Source: Seriola aureovittata (taxonomy: Eukaryota > Chordata > Actinopteri > Carangiformes > Carangidae). From it: DNA of 64,000 bases. Under the pieces are notes generated by a model. The model saw nothing but the letters and a program-made list of their open reading frames with translations. It had not been told where the DNA came from and made no database searches. The stretch spans positions 541,759 through 605,758 of the forward strand of contig NC_079385.1 in NCBI RefSeq assembly GCF_021018895.1, written 5' to 3'. The first letter of the stretch is position 1; the number at the start of each line of letters is the position of its first letter. The position numbers were made by a program, and so were the translations under genes. This document shows positions 21,541 through 41,986 of the stretch, one piece after another.

Positions 21541-21929
21541 GTAAGTGTTTGAAATAGCTTAAACTAAAAAGTTCATTTTTTAAGTTTTAAGTGTAGTTGG
21601 AAGCAGTTAAATGTGAGAATATTGGTCTGTGATGTGTTTGTAAAGGTTTTAGGTCATGTATGGTTTGTTGTTCATCTGCACGTTGAACGAAGAGAGCAAG
21701 CTAGCTTGCCGGAGCTCTCCCTGTGGGTGTGGGTGTGGGTGCTGAGGGGTGCGTCTAAGCGCACATGTTAATTCATCTCTCCTTATCTTTGTGTCTTTGT
21801 TTTTGTGTGTTAGGTAGCCGGTCGTGGAAATGTGTAAACGCTCACACTCAGAATGTCACATTACAGGTATGGGTGCAGCTGATTGTTTATGGAGGAATGT
21901 TTAGTTTAAAATTTATTTCATTTCAAAGT

Positions 21930-22011
21930 CTCAGTGATCGTTAACCTGATGGAGAGCGGTAGCCGGTCGTGGAAATGTGTAAACGCTCACACTCAGAATG
22001 TCACATTACAG
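21930..22011 (+). repeat. Spliced A+B copy (intronless duplicate)
   Basis: These 82 nt equal 21512-21540 joined to 21814-21866 with no mismatch that I can see, and the 273-bp GT-AG interval is absent. An ATG at 21949 opens a 44-codon frame that crosses both junctions and ends at the TGA at 22081-22083. The start MESGSRSWKCVNAHTQ and end SPVSGISYCT are not recognised. In copy 1 the same ATG hits a stop within 9 codons of intron sequence. Confidence 0.7.
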
Positions 22012-22131
22012 ATTGTGGGGAACAGAATAAAGAAAATTCACGTGGCAGCATCTCCAGTGTCCGGTATCTCATATTGCACCTGAACACAACGCAGAGTGGT
22101 CGGGACTTCAAGGCTGCTCCGGCTACACATG

Positions 22132-22632
22132 CAAGGCCAAAGATACGTGGGGGGTGGCAGTGTTAGACATTTTATACCAAGATTTCCTATACTCAGGAAG
22201 CACAACTGCTGCTGCCACTCCTTCTCCCACATATTTGCCCTCTACATGCAGGGCCCAGGTATCTCCTTCTACTTTGTCTTCAAATTCAGCCTTATATATC
22301 CAATCTTCATTCCTGTCATAATATAAAGTACAATGGGGAGGGTCGGGAACAGAGTGGTAGGAGTTGAGAGAGTGAATCCACGGAGCCCACAAATCAAATT
22401 GTTCTACCAAGGGATTATTTTCTGTATTTAACAATACCCAATATACATCAGCTGGTGGTTCAGCAGTAGTATATGGAGCAGAGGCACCCAGGGGCATTTG
22501 CTTAACAGACATATCGATAGAAGAGCTGCAGGTGATCACAGTTCCATCTGGAAAATGCATAGTTGTTCCCTGAGGTGCACATTTCACTGCAACTCCCAGG
22601 CGAACCAACAAGTCTCTTCCCATCAAGTTCAC
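22132..22632 (-). pseudogene. pro: ERV-B protease C-terminal part and pro-RT linker
   Basis: The frame carries NLMGRDLLVRLGVAVKC and TMHFPDGTVITC, the C-terminal half of a retroviral aspartic protease (GRDLL motif). A linker then runs to TATPHVSLALH, where the 873-bp element interrupts it. It is frameshifted relative to the active-site segment upstream. Confidence 0.8.
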
Positions 22633-22639
22633 AGGACAG

Positions 22640-22815
22640 TCCGGTGCGTAGACAAGAGTGTCTCAGCATTTGGTTTCCCACAGTCACAACAGTTTCTTCC
22701 ATGAGAGGCAGATTTTGTTCAGTGCCAGAAAATCCCAAAACAGAAACATAGGTGGATGAGAGTCTGCAAGGTGGATCACTCAAGGTTTAGTAGCAAGCTC
22801 CTGTGTCCACCATGA
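22640..22815 (-). pseudogene. pro: ERV-B protease active-site segment
   Basis: Minus-strand translation gives KVNGKTKWVMVDTGACY, with the aspartic protease DTGA triad at about 22793-22810. A TAA follows at 22787-22789, then SSTYVSVLGFSGTEQNLPL in the same frame. The premature stop and the following frameshift inactivate it. Confidence 0.8.
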
Positions 22816-22879
22816 CCCATTTTGTTTTCCCATTCACCTTCAGAGAAAAACAGGGAGCTGCCAAGCCCTGTAGTTCCCC

Positions 22880-23476
22880 TTCTGTTTGGCACCCCTATGG
22901 CTGCTGTGGGAACTGTCCCCATGAACCAAGATGTGCAGGCCATCCTCCTGGGGCCATATGTGGATTGGGTGCCTGCTGGGGTGGGTTTGAAGCTGCTCCC
23001 CCTGGGGGACCACCGCTTCTTCCCTGCTGCCGAGCATAGCTGTTATAAGGGCAATCATTGACCCAATGGTCCATTGCTCCACAAATAAAGCATCCCTTGT
23101 TTTTCACTCCCCCTGCTCCTCCCTTATTGCCTGCCTTCCCTCCTTTTCTCTGTCCATTGTTTTGATGATACCCTCCCTGGTTTCCTGGACCCTGGAACAT
23201 CTGACCTGGTGTGAGTACTGGCACTGGGATATGTACAGGGTAGTAAGGGTATGGATTAGGGGAAGGGTTAGGAGGGGGAGATGGGGATAGGGAAAGCGCT
23301 GGAGCAGCAACAACATCTGTAGAAGGCATTTGCAGCATTTGTTTATGTTGCTTAGCACTAGCTTTCGTATCTGTCACCTGATCTCTAGCCTGTTGTAGCT
23401 GCAGCTTTAAGAGCTGACCTTTAAGCTCCTCCATCTCACCCTCTCTCTTTTTCTGCTTTTGAGTTTGGGCATCCAT
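22880..23476 (-). pseudogene. gag: ERV-B gag C-terminal, nucleocapsid
   Basis: The frame begins MDAQTQKQKKREGEMEELKG, a basic helical segment. It continues through a proline-rich region and has one CCHC zinc knuckle, CFICGAMDHWVNDC (about 23045-23090), for RNA packaging. A Gly/Pro-rich tail follows. The capsid major-homology region is not seen upstream, so capsid is deleted or shifted. The frame runs past 22895 toward the protease without a readable readthrough signal. Confidence 0.85.
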
Positions 23477-23489
23477 ATGATGTGTGAAA

Positions 23490-24310
23490 TGTCTGTACTT
23501 GTGTGAGCTGTGATACTTTGTTTAATCATGGTTGGGCTCCATCCCTAAGAGGAGGCAACTGATCGACTAAGGCTGTCATGTCACCCAATGAAAATGGTTT
23601 ATATTTTGCTGGAACATTATGCGTGCCTCCTCCAAATAGGGGCATCTGCAGATCTTTGAATTGTTGGAATCCTTCTTCTCTGTCCTTACGTTCTTTAAGT
23701 CTCTCAGACCTTCTTAATCCTGTCCCTTCTACTATAACGCTACGTATATTTCCTGATACCTACTCTTCACCTTCTCTGTCACCCTCATCATCACCATCAT
23801 TCTTACTCTCTCCCTCTAGCCATAAATCATCATCCTTCCCTCCACATGCTCCCTGAGTCGTCAGTCTACACTGTTCTCTCATTTTCTCAATTAGCCACTG
23901 TTCTCTCTTTTTCTCAATTTCCCACTGTTCTCTCCACCCCCCTGTAATCTCTGACCCCTGTCCTGAGTTTGCATGCATGATTCCTTGTTCCGTATCCTGA
24001 TCAAAGTCAATGACTCTTTTAACTGGTGGCTCTGTTTGTGGTGTAGTTGGTGGTCTTTTGTCCTAGTGGTGTCAGTCGTGTCTGGAGAGTTTTTTTTATG
24101 TCTTCATGTGGAAACCAGTCAAGGCGTCGCTTTGTTCCGTACCAGTCCTCTAAATGTTTTAAGATTTTCCTCTTTTCTTCTCTGGCTGACACACTAGCAC
24201 ATTGTTTTTTATTACTTCCCATTTCTTTCCCCAAGTCCCTGGAATTCCAAAATCTTTTTTCAGGGTGGGAATGTTAGACTCTGCTTTTTCACGATTGAAT
24301 TCCCCTTCCA
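23490..24310 (-). pseudogene. gag: ERV-B gag N-terminal, matrix and start of capsid
   Basis: Gag appears to start with ATG at 24310 (MEGEFNREKAESN). A frameshift follows, and the matrix-like segment KILKHLEDWYGTKRRLDWFP lies at about 24090-24160. An acidic, charged linker (WLEGESKNDGDDEGDREG) leads to capsid start FKDLQMPLFGGGTHNVPAKY and DMTALVDQLPPLRDGAQP, where a stop occurs near 23525. Gag would form the particle; here it is split into at least three frames. Confidence 0.8.
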
Positions 24311-25020
24311 TGTTTACAGACTAATTCCTCAGTTATGCGATACAAATTAATGAATGTACTTCACACATGGAAATATCTCATGAATGACTCCTGTAGGTCA
24401 ATCGGGGCTGCTGAGAGACAATCTTCTACAGTTCCCTCGTAAGGAGAGGCTGTGGTCTCTCACTGGGTGTTTAAATTTCACACAGTATCCCGATCTTTTA
24501 ATTCATGAAATAATTATCCATCCAAACCACCCCAATACTTTACCTTCTTGGAAATGCGTGTATGGTTAACATACACCAGGCCCACCCAAAATTCCCCTTA
24601 TAATAACACAATTTTACATTAGACACTAGGCGCCCCTGGCACCTTTTGAACACATATACAAACACAAGGTGTAGGCTTTTAAGGCCCGAAGCCCCCTACT
24701 TAAATAAAAGTATGTGTAGGCCCCCTACAACATACAAACACAAGGTGTATACACAAATAACACTAGAGTTCAGGAATTATAGGTCCAAAATTTTCTACAT
24801 TATTTGCTTTTTGCTCACTGCTTGGTTTTACTTAGATTACACGTTAAATACTAGCAGGATGAAGAATGAACTACATGCTGGAGGATAATTTAGTTTTGTC
24901 CAATTTGCACACTTTTGTTAAAAAGGTGGTGCTTACCTTATTATTTGGGATCCCTTTTCTCCTCCGCAGTGTTCACCTGCCTCCCGCACTCATTATCCAG
25001 TCGCTGCTGGTCAGTTAAGC

Positions 25021-25038
25021 ATCACGTCGGGGTCACCA
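25021..25038 (-). other. ERV-B primer binding site, tRNA-Trp
   Basis: The minus-strand 18-mer TGGTGACCCCGACGTGAT is fully complementary to the 3-prime end of vertebrate tRNA-Trp with its CCA. It lies 3 nt inside the CA end of the 5-prime LTR. Trp priming is known for avian leukosis-type viruses; it is less expected for a gamma/epsilon-like pol. Confidence 0.85.
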
Positions 25039-25041
25039 AAT

Positions 25042-25480
25042 TGAAGGAGCTTTTGCTGTTTAGAGAAAAAAACTCTCACCCCCACAGGGTGAGTGCAGTG
25101 TTCAAAATACTCAAAAGACCAGTGAATGTCCACACCAAAGAATTTAGTTCAAATTGTTTAGTGAATCTTTTCAGCAAGCAATGAACAATTACAGAATTCT
25201 GGACCAGATGTGCCTTTTCCTAACCAATAACAAGTGTTGGTCAGTCCACAGTCTGACAACCTAACTTTCCCTGATCCAGTGTATTTATACAAGTACAAAC
25301 AAAGAAATGTGCACGGGCGTTTTGTCGTCTTCTGATTGGCTCTGCTGGCTTCCTCCTTCCCATCTGACTCCGACCTTAAATGTCACCTAAAGCTCAGCAT
25401 GCTCAAAGGAAGACAGTTAATATATACATATAAATTACAAATTATCTACCTCTGTTACCTCCGGCTGCCCCCCTACACAT
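25042..25480 (-). repeat. ERV-B 5-prime LTR
   Basis: Positions 25042-25313 match the 3-prime LTR. Sequence beyond 25313, up to a minus-strand TGTAGGGGGGCAG at about 25477, is a plausible U3 start that the other copy lacks. It has a minus-strand TATAAATA near 25286-25293. The outer limit is inferred from the TG only, and no TSD confirms it. Confidence 0.6.
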
Positions 25481-28429
25481 GGCCATAGGTGATCTTTATC
25501 AGTGGTTGTAAATAGTTTCCCTGAGGCAGATGTTTAAACGACCACTCACCCTTAGCACCTAAATATCCACTAGTATAAATCATTAAACAGTTTTAACTTT
25601 AATAGTCTGAAATACTACAACAGCAGTCAGGTGATGGCTAAACAATGATCCCACCAACAGTAAAGTTTAAGTTTGTTTGATTCCATTAAAACTAAATGAT
25701 GTAATAAACAAGTGGCTCTCCTGAGAAACTTTAAGTGAACCACAGGATGAGTGAGGTTTTGAAAAACATAATCCAGAGGGAGCAGAGGAGACAGTATCTT
25801 GATCTGTTCACAGTTTGTTTGTGTTCATACCCTGTTGCAAAATAATCCAGCAGAGGGAAACTCTCAGAATCTCAGTTGATCTTTAATTCTCACACAAAGT
25901 TGTGTGGTACCTCAGGTACTCAGACTGGAGACCTGACTTAGTCTCAGTTGTAAGAGTTGCATTTTTAAAGTAATAATCTGTAACTTTTCCACATTATAAT
26001 GTCTAATAACGACTAGACCTATGTTCTATATGTTGTTGTGTTCTTACATCATCCCAAATGTTTCCATCAATTCTCAGACCAGAGAAATCTGTGATTTTAA
26101 TCAAGGTAATGTTTCATTGGTCACCTGTCAATGACATCGTATCTCATGTGACAGTGGTTCCCAACCTGTGGGCCCACTGGTGGGCTGCACAGGTATTGCA
26201 AGTGGGTCGTGAAATTATTTGCAAAACAATTTAACATAATTTAACAATTTGCTAGTACAATTTCAGTGAAAATAATTATAAATTGGTAATTGTTATCTAT
26301 CACTGTGATAAGCCAATGTTTGATCAATACCATTAAAATAAAAATGCTCTAAGAAGGCATTATTCGTCCTCCATATTGTTATGGGGTTGGATGTGGGCTA
26401 CCATGTGTCAGTTTTGTGGTTTCCTGCCAGAAGCTCAACATTGACTTTTATCTGGTTTTAAGCGACATACACTTTTTACACCTCAGTGATTTTCAACACT
26501 ATATTTGAACCAGATGAAGGATTTTAGTCATCGGACATCTGGATGTGAAGTTATCAGAGAAACAAGCTAATGCAAGCAAATGTTAGACAGCTCAGCTCCC
26601 AGCTGCTGGAGACATCCTGTCCTGTGTCACTGAAGAGCGGCGGTTTATCTTGGATTTTTTAAAGTGAAACTGCTTTATGGGTGTTTCTATTGGTTTTCAT
26701 CGCCTGGTCTGTTTGTTATGGAGAGGAGGACACCTCTGAGGATAATTCAGCTGCGGGTAAAAACCTGCTGAACGTCTGGTTCATAAGTTATCAGAGAAAC
26801 AATCAAATCAAAGGTTAGCATCAATCTCAGCTCCAACTCTTCCCTGACGTCTCTGTCCTCCGTACAGCGTCCGTCAAACACTTTATTTAAATGTGAAACT
26901 GCTTTATTCAGTGTTTTTAACGGTTATAATCACTGGGTCTGTTTGATTTCCTGAACCACTGACACTGAAGGAATCCAAACTGGGAGGAACTTACAGTAAT
27001 GATGGTGAAAGCAACAACTCCCATGATCCCATGGTATTTCATGATGTCACCTGACACCGTGTTTTGGTAATGTTTTAATTGAAAGACCCCTAGAACCAGG
27101 AGTTACTGACTGAGTTTAAATCCTGAAGTTTGCTGAGGTTCAAGAAAAACCACCAGACTGTGTCGTTAACAGCTGTTTCTATTGTGAAGGAAAAATCTCA
27201 CTCACAGATAACTGAGGCTCATTCTGTTAATAAGTCTCTATTCACGTTCTGCTTTAATAATATTAAGACAGAAAAAGGAAGCTGATGTGTAAATGTCTTT
27301 TCTGCTAAGATTCATTAAACTACTCAGAACACTCAAAAACAAAACATTGGGTGGTTTGAGTCATGGCTGGAGGATCCTTGATTTCTGTCTGTCTCTGTCA
27401 TTATTTTCTGTCTCTGCCTGTCAAATAACAAAGCATCAGTCCCTTATTCCTCTAGCCCACATTCACAGGTTCTGATGACTGCTGTGTGTATGTGTGTCAA
27501 ATCACAGAACAGATCTACAGCACATTAGACTATTTCTGATTCCACAAAATAAACAAGAAAAACTAGAGGGGTACTCAGAGCGCTGATGTAAAACACACAC
27601 CAGACTTCAGAGAAAAATATTCTAATTCATAGCAAATTATCCAGATCTGCCCCAAAGTTAATGGGTTCTTCCCTGGTCCATGATCCATCTCTCCACCAAG
27701 TTCAGATCGGTTCAGTTGTTTAGTCACTCTGTATCCTGTGGGTGAAAACAACCTGCTTGCTATGAATAATAATAATGATAATATAAATATAGTCAGTGGT
27801 GTGACAGATTTTTATTCAAATAAATAGAACAAACAAGATCTGCATCCAAACTGAGCATTAAAATTGTAAATATGAATCTTCAGAAATACACTCACAAAGC
27901 TTATTTCTGGTAAGCAGGAAATAAAATGCTATTTAGGTAACATTTAAAACACACAGGAGAAAAAACCTCAGTCAATAAATGAAGGTTAATAAAATCATCT
28001 CAGACTGAGTCTTATGTGCAGCTTTACTGTACATTAGTACAACACATCGCCCTGCACATAAAGACACGTAATGTAGCTGCTGCACTTTGATTCATTCATT
28101 AAAGCAGATTTAAGTTACTGACTCAGCAGAGGGACGTGGAGGAAATGATGTCACTCTGATTATGTTTTTAAAAAACATAATCAAAAATCAAAAAATGATT
28201 TCATTTGTGTGCCTTTATGGTTGTGTTTACTACTCAGGTCACTGTCACACCTGTCGTTGAGACCAGGGACAAATATGACTCATTGTTGCCTTTAGTTCAG
28301 GAGCCTGATCCAGCTTCAACAAACTCTGAATCTAACCTTAAATCAACCTCTGATAACGGACAGCAGGTCACGCTGCACCTCACTGATCCTCATGGAGCCA
28401 ACACTGGACAAACATGTTTTACAAATGCC
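25481..28429. other. Intergenic, no gene seen
   Basis: No conserved exon is readable on either strand. A hAT-like end, cagtggttcccaacctgtgg, lies at about 26155 without a partner end. An imperfect direct repeat of about 170 bp occurs at 26548-26720 and 26782-26955 (shared agttatcagagaaacaa and gtgaaactgctttat). The remainder is AT-rich. Confidence 0.6.
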
Positions 28430-28469
28430 CTGCCATTCACTAACAAATTTGTTTGTTAGTGAATGGCAG
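28430..28469. repeat. Perfect 18-bp hairpin
   Basis: CTGCCATTCACTAACAAA is followed by a 4-nt TTTG loop and its exact complement. It sits at the left edge of the long foldback element, and the motif ggcagtgaatg recurs at the right edge near 29910. Confidence 0.85.
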
Positions 28470-28478
28470 TGAATGGTA

Positions 28479-29862
28479 CAAACAAATGCATTTGGTTTTG
28501 TAAATGCAAAATGTATCTATCAAACAAAAGCACAGCTTATTTCTAATACATTATTCAGAAACACATACAGCAGGTCTTACAAGTACAAACATACATCCTA
28601 CAGAGATTACAAAAAAATATATCCTGTGGCTTTTGGCACTATCTTTAACACTGGCGCCATGAGTCAGGTTAAAGGCAGGTTGAACAGAGCAGAGAGAGCA
28701 GAGCACTGGGGTCAGGTGAGCTGTTCCTGGTCAAATCCCTGTCAAACCAGCTGTTTGATGGAGTTTGATGAGTGTCTCCTTGTGTTATTATGGTGCAGGT
28801 GCTGGAAGCGGCCAAACACCCAGTGAAACGGTTATTATTGTAAACATCATAATGATATACATTGTAATACCTCCTAACTGAGAAACTGCTTTTAATTATG
28901 TTCCATAACATTTACAGTTGTTTTAGTGTTGGTGTTTTTTTGGGAGGATAAAAAAACAGCCATAAACTAAATTCCACTGTAAACATGGAAAATTCCCCAC
29001 CAACTCTTTCCTATTCCTTTATACATCGGCTGAAATATCATATGTCAAATGTCTTTGTGTGACCATATACAGAAAAATGAAACCTGAAGTTTCATATGGA
29101 AACAGTCAGGGTCACTCTGAAAATTCCAAGTATCCACTGAGGGTTTCAACAACCCTATGGAGGAAATGTTTTTGTGAATTTGACTCACGTTTCCTGTAAT
29201 TTGTCCAATGACTGCACAGTATAGTTCTTTAAAATGTAGATAGTCATATAAGGTAACGTTTAATTCGAACAGATATCTATACAGCATTTGGAAATGTATA
29301 AAAGAACAGGGAAAAGGGGGTAAAGGAATTTTAGGAAGTTAATACCGAAATTTAATCAATGGCTGTTTTTTTTTTCCAAATAAGAGGGCAACAACTGTAA
29401 ATGTCATGGAACATATATAAAAGTAGTTTCTCAGTTAGGAACCATTACAGTGTATTTAATATGTCAATATGATGTTTAAAATAATAACCGTTTCACTGGG
29501 TGTATAAACTGTTTTCACATGTGTCCATTTTGGCTGCTTCCAGCACCCGTACCATAATTACACAAGGAGACAGCTGGTTTCACAGGGATTTGACCAGGGA
29601 CAGCTCACCTGACCACAGTGCTCTGCTCTGCTCAACCTGCCTTTGAACTGACTCATGTAACCACCTGCTGCCGTGGAGGGAGAATTACTCGAGACATTTC
29701 TTGGCACAATCACGGTGGAAAGACACATGATATTATTTTTTTTAAATCTCTTTAGGATATATGTTTGTACTTGTAAGACCTGCTGTATGTGTTTCTGAAT
29801 GTATGTATGTGTATTTGTTTAATAGACATTTTGTATTTACAAAACAAAACACACTAGTTTGT
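28479..29862. mobile_element. Long inverted-repeat (foldback) element, about 1.4 kb
   Basis: The left arm (about 28479-28965) is complementary to the right arm (about 29359-29862) over roughly 450-480 bp. Matching landmarks include cagcaggtcttacaagtacaaac with tgtacttgtaagacctgctg, and the segment from gctcacctgaccacagtg to ccagcacc with its complement. Also paired are cccagtgaaacggttattat with ataataaccgtttcactggg. The loop is about 390 bp. Arms have diverged by substitutions and an insertion near 29660-29740 in the right arm. There is no transposase. This is probably a non-autonomous foldback DNA transposon. Confidence 0.8.
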
Positions 29863-30731
29863 TAGGTGTTTTGTGTTTGTTTATTAATGAATTTTGTTTG
29901 TTAGGTTTAGGCAGTGAATGAGCTCCATAGATACTGATGTGTTCATTTATGTTATCTAGTGACACACAGTATCTCTTAGATATAAATGATTCATGAGCAG
30001 TAACAATCCAGACTACAACTTGAGCTTATTTCATGAATGATGAAAAACAGGGAGCAAAAAGATAAAAGGAGTAATTTTTATTTGGTGTAATGTTATGGTG
30101 GGATAGTGACTGTGTGGCGCCTACGTTTCACTCTCTCTGAAGCCAGTTTCACAAGGATATTCTGGTTTGATATCTTCAGCAACCTGTTGTCATTTAGTTC
30201 TGGTTAATAGTCCTCTGTCTTTTGAATTCATGCTAAAATCACACATCTACTGTCACAACAACCTGTGGTTGGTCTACTTTGCTTTCACACCATAACAGAA
30301 CTGGACCAGGACCCTCCTGGGTCTGGTTGTTTGGTCTGTACCAGAGTTTGATGAGCAGGTTTCACACCAGCCCAAACAAACTTCACTAAATGCGCAAACG
30401 CACCAAACACAGCAGGTCACAGAGGTGTGAGCATGTGAAAACCCTGGATCTAAACAGAGTTAATATACTGACTTAAACATGTAAAACTGGTGAAGTGCCT
30501 ATTTGAAGTTAGACAAATGGTCCTTGGTGATCCACCACTTCCTGAAGCTTTTCCACTACAGTGAATCACTGTTGCAAATGAGCTGCATATAAATGCTTTT
30601 TAGTAGAACTTGAAATGACATATTATAAACATTTTGTTACATTAATGAGATCATTTTCAAACCTCAACACGACGACACAGAGGTCATTTTTCGGCATCCA
30701 CAGGTGAGCAGCACTGAACATGGCTTGATCT

Positions 30732-38986
<8,255 letters not shown>

Positions 38987-39394
38987 AGCGCCACTCCACC
39001 CTGAAGGTTAAAATATTATACATCTTTAGTTATTATCCCTTACTCAAATGTAATATTTGTACATATATTGAATTACTATATGTGAAATAAGAAATTAAAA
39101 CATATGTAAGAATTATATATGAAATCTATTAGAAAACTGAAGAATTTCATAGATTGACATTTATGTCTAGCCCATACAAATATGTGTGTTTATGTATGTA
39201 TGCTTATCTTGTAGACATATGTTTTGTAAATATATATCCATCCTAAAACCTGTCAGTATATGTTGATATTATAAACAGTAGGCTCCAATAGTCTGAGACC
39301 ACTTTCACAGAATGTGAAGATGTTTAAAGTTAATGAGAAATTAATGACAAAACATGCACAAACATATAGAAATTTTATATGTATGTTCTTTTAA

Positions 39395-39800
39395 TAAAAC
39401 AACATGGGGGTGTTCAGAAGGAGGCAGTTCTTGTTGCTCCATTCCCTGAAGGCCATCGTCAGATCCCTGTTCTCTTCCTGCCCGTTCCTGATACACGCCT
39501 CAACAGCTGTGTCATCCAAGTATTTCTGGATGTGGCAGGACTCAGAGTTGTATTTAAAGTCCACCGTATACAGAGTGAACAGGAACAGAGCTGGAACAGT
39601 CCCCTGTGGAGCCCCAGTGCTGCTCATCACTGTCACTGAGACACAGTTACCCAGCCTGACGTACTGTGGTCGTCTAGTCAGCTAATCCACAATCTAGGAC
39701 ATGAAGCAGGGATCCACCCCCATCCCCTCCAGCTTGTCTTTAAAAACGGGGGGTTGGATAGTGTTAAATGCACTTGGAAAATCAAAGAACATAATCCTCA
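39395..39800 (-). mobile_element. CR1/L2-like LINE RT fragment
   Basis: Minus-strand translation shows [20 protein letters not shown], then YLDDTAVEACIRNGQEENRD and [12 protein letters not shown]. It is the same RT segment as at 244-590 and 52370-52880. YSDD of the other copies is YLDD here. It is truncated at both ends and lies in the snx4 upstream intergenic region. Confidence 0.85.
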
Positions 39801-40095
39801 TGTAACCACCTGGCTAATCCAAGGATTCTTTGATTTTTATATGGCAACATCATTCTTGGCATTCCGTCTATATATATATATATATATATATATGTCATAT
39901 ATGGGATGTTATATGTATACACTACATACTGCTTTAAAGTATGAATATTTATGGTCAGAAGTTGCAGCACTGCTGAGGTGCTTGACAAAGAGCTCAGATC
40001 ACAGGAGGAGACTGCTATTGTCCCCTGTGAAACAAAAAAGGAAGGTTCTCCAAATAGAAAAAGACCAAAAGGAAGACATGTCTCCAAGAGGGAAA

Positions 40096-40143
40096 GGTGG
40101 GTGGGTGGCGGTGGGGGGGTGGGGGGGTGGGGGGGTGGGGGTG
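40096..40143 (+). repeat. G-rich tract with quadruplex potential
   Basis: Repeats of ggtggg and ggggggtgg give at least six runs of three or more G separated by single T residues. This fits an intramolecular G-quadruplex on the plus strand. It is not near a recognised promoter. Confidence 0.8.
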
Positions 40144-40449
40144 TTTGATGAGGTTTTAGCGCAAAACAATGAACAATGAAAACACTTGTGAGCTTCAGAA
40201 AAGGCTCTTCTTGAAAGAATGACAAGAATGAAGATGCTTTTGAAAACTGTTGAGAGAGAAGAATAACTTTTTCAGAAATGTGTCTCAAAGCCTGTGAGAT
40301 CGAAAAAGAACAGGAGAGGGAGAAGGAGACTATTCAGCAAAACAACTAAGCCCTCATATCTGGTGACTTAAATAAAGGCAAAGACATAATGAGGACACAA
40401 AAGAAGAGTTGTGTTGCCAAGCCACTGAGGCAGATGAAGAAATTTTTTT

Positions 40450-41873
<1,424 letters not shown>

Positions 41874-41875
41874 TA

Positions 41876-41922
41876 TATGTATACATATATATGTATACAT
41901 ACATACATACATACATACATAT

Positions 41923-41985
<63 letters not shown>
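41876..41985. repeat. Compound TACA/CA/TA microsatellite
   Basis: TATG/TACA units, then CA, then TA repeats begin directly at the TA target site of the Tc1 element. ORFs here are artefacts. Confidence 0.95.

Positions 41986-41986
<1 letters not shown>

Larger units (their letters stand above)
21255..22127 (+). mobile_element. 873-bp TG...CA insertion with CATG TSD, carrying spliced repeat
   Basis: The insertion starts TGTAACAGAC and ends CCGGCTACA, flanked by CATG at 21251-21254 and 22128-22131. Removing it leaves an ERV-B pol frame that is open across the site, which supports both boundaries. These are the ends and TSD length of a retroviral solo LTR. Inside, 21512-21540 is followed by a 273-bp intron-like segment (gtaagt...ttttgtgtgttag, 21541-21813) and then by 21814-21866. 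The two flanking segments recur fused exactly at the splice junction at 21930-22011. The second copy continues into different sequence with AATAAA (about 22025). LTR identity is inferred. Confidence 0.7.
19119..25480 (-). mobile_element. Endogenous retrovirus ERV-B, gag-pro-pol, no env
   Basis: Similar LTRs bracket a minus-strand internal region: right (5-prime) LTR from 25042, left (3-prime) LTR 19119-19391. In transcription order it has a PBS (25021-25038), a leader, gag (24310 to about 22880), protease, an RT remnant, RNase H and integrase. Integrase runs directly into the 3-prime LTR, so env and the PPT are missing. The RT core is also deleted and an 873-bp LTR-like element sits in pol. 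It is defective. Domain style suggests a gamma/epsilon-like fish ERV. No clear TSD was found at the outer ends. Confidence 0.85.

Noticed and set aside
26155..26215. Complete hAT element starting cagtggttcccaacctg
   Set aside because: No matching inverted end or 8-bp duplication was found downstream.
39782..40288. 168-codon minus-strand ORF
   Set aside because: It spans a TA microsatellite and the G-rich tract and has low-complexity proline runs, with no homology.
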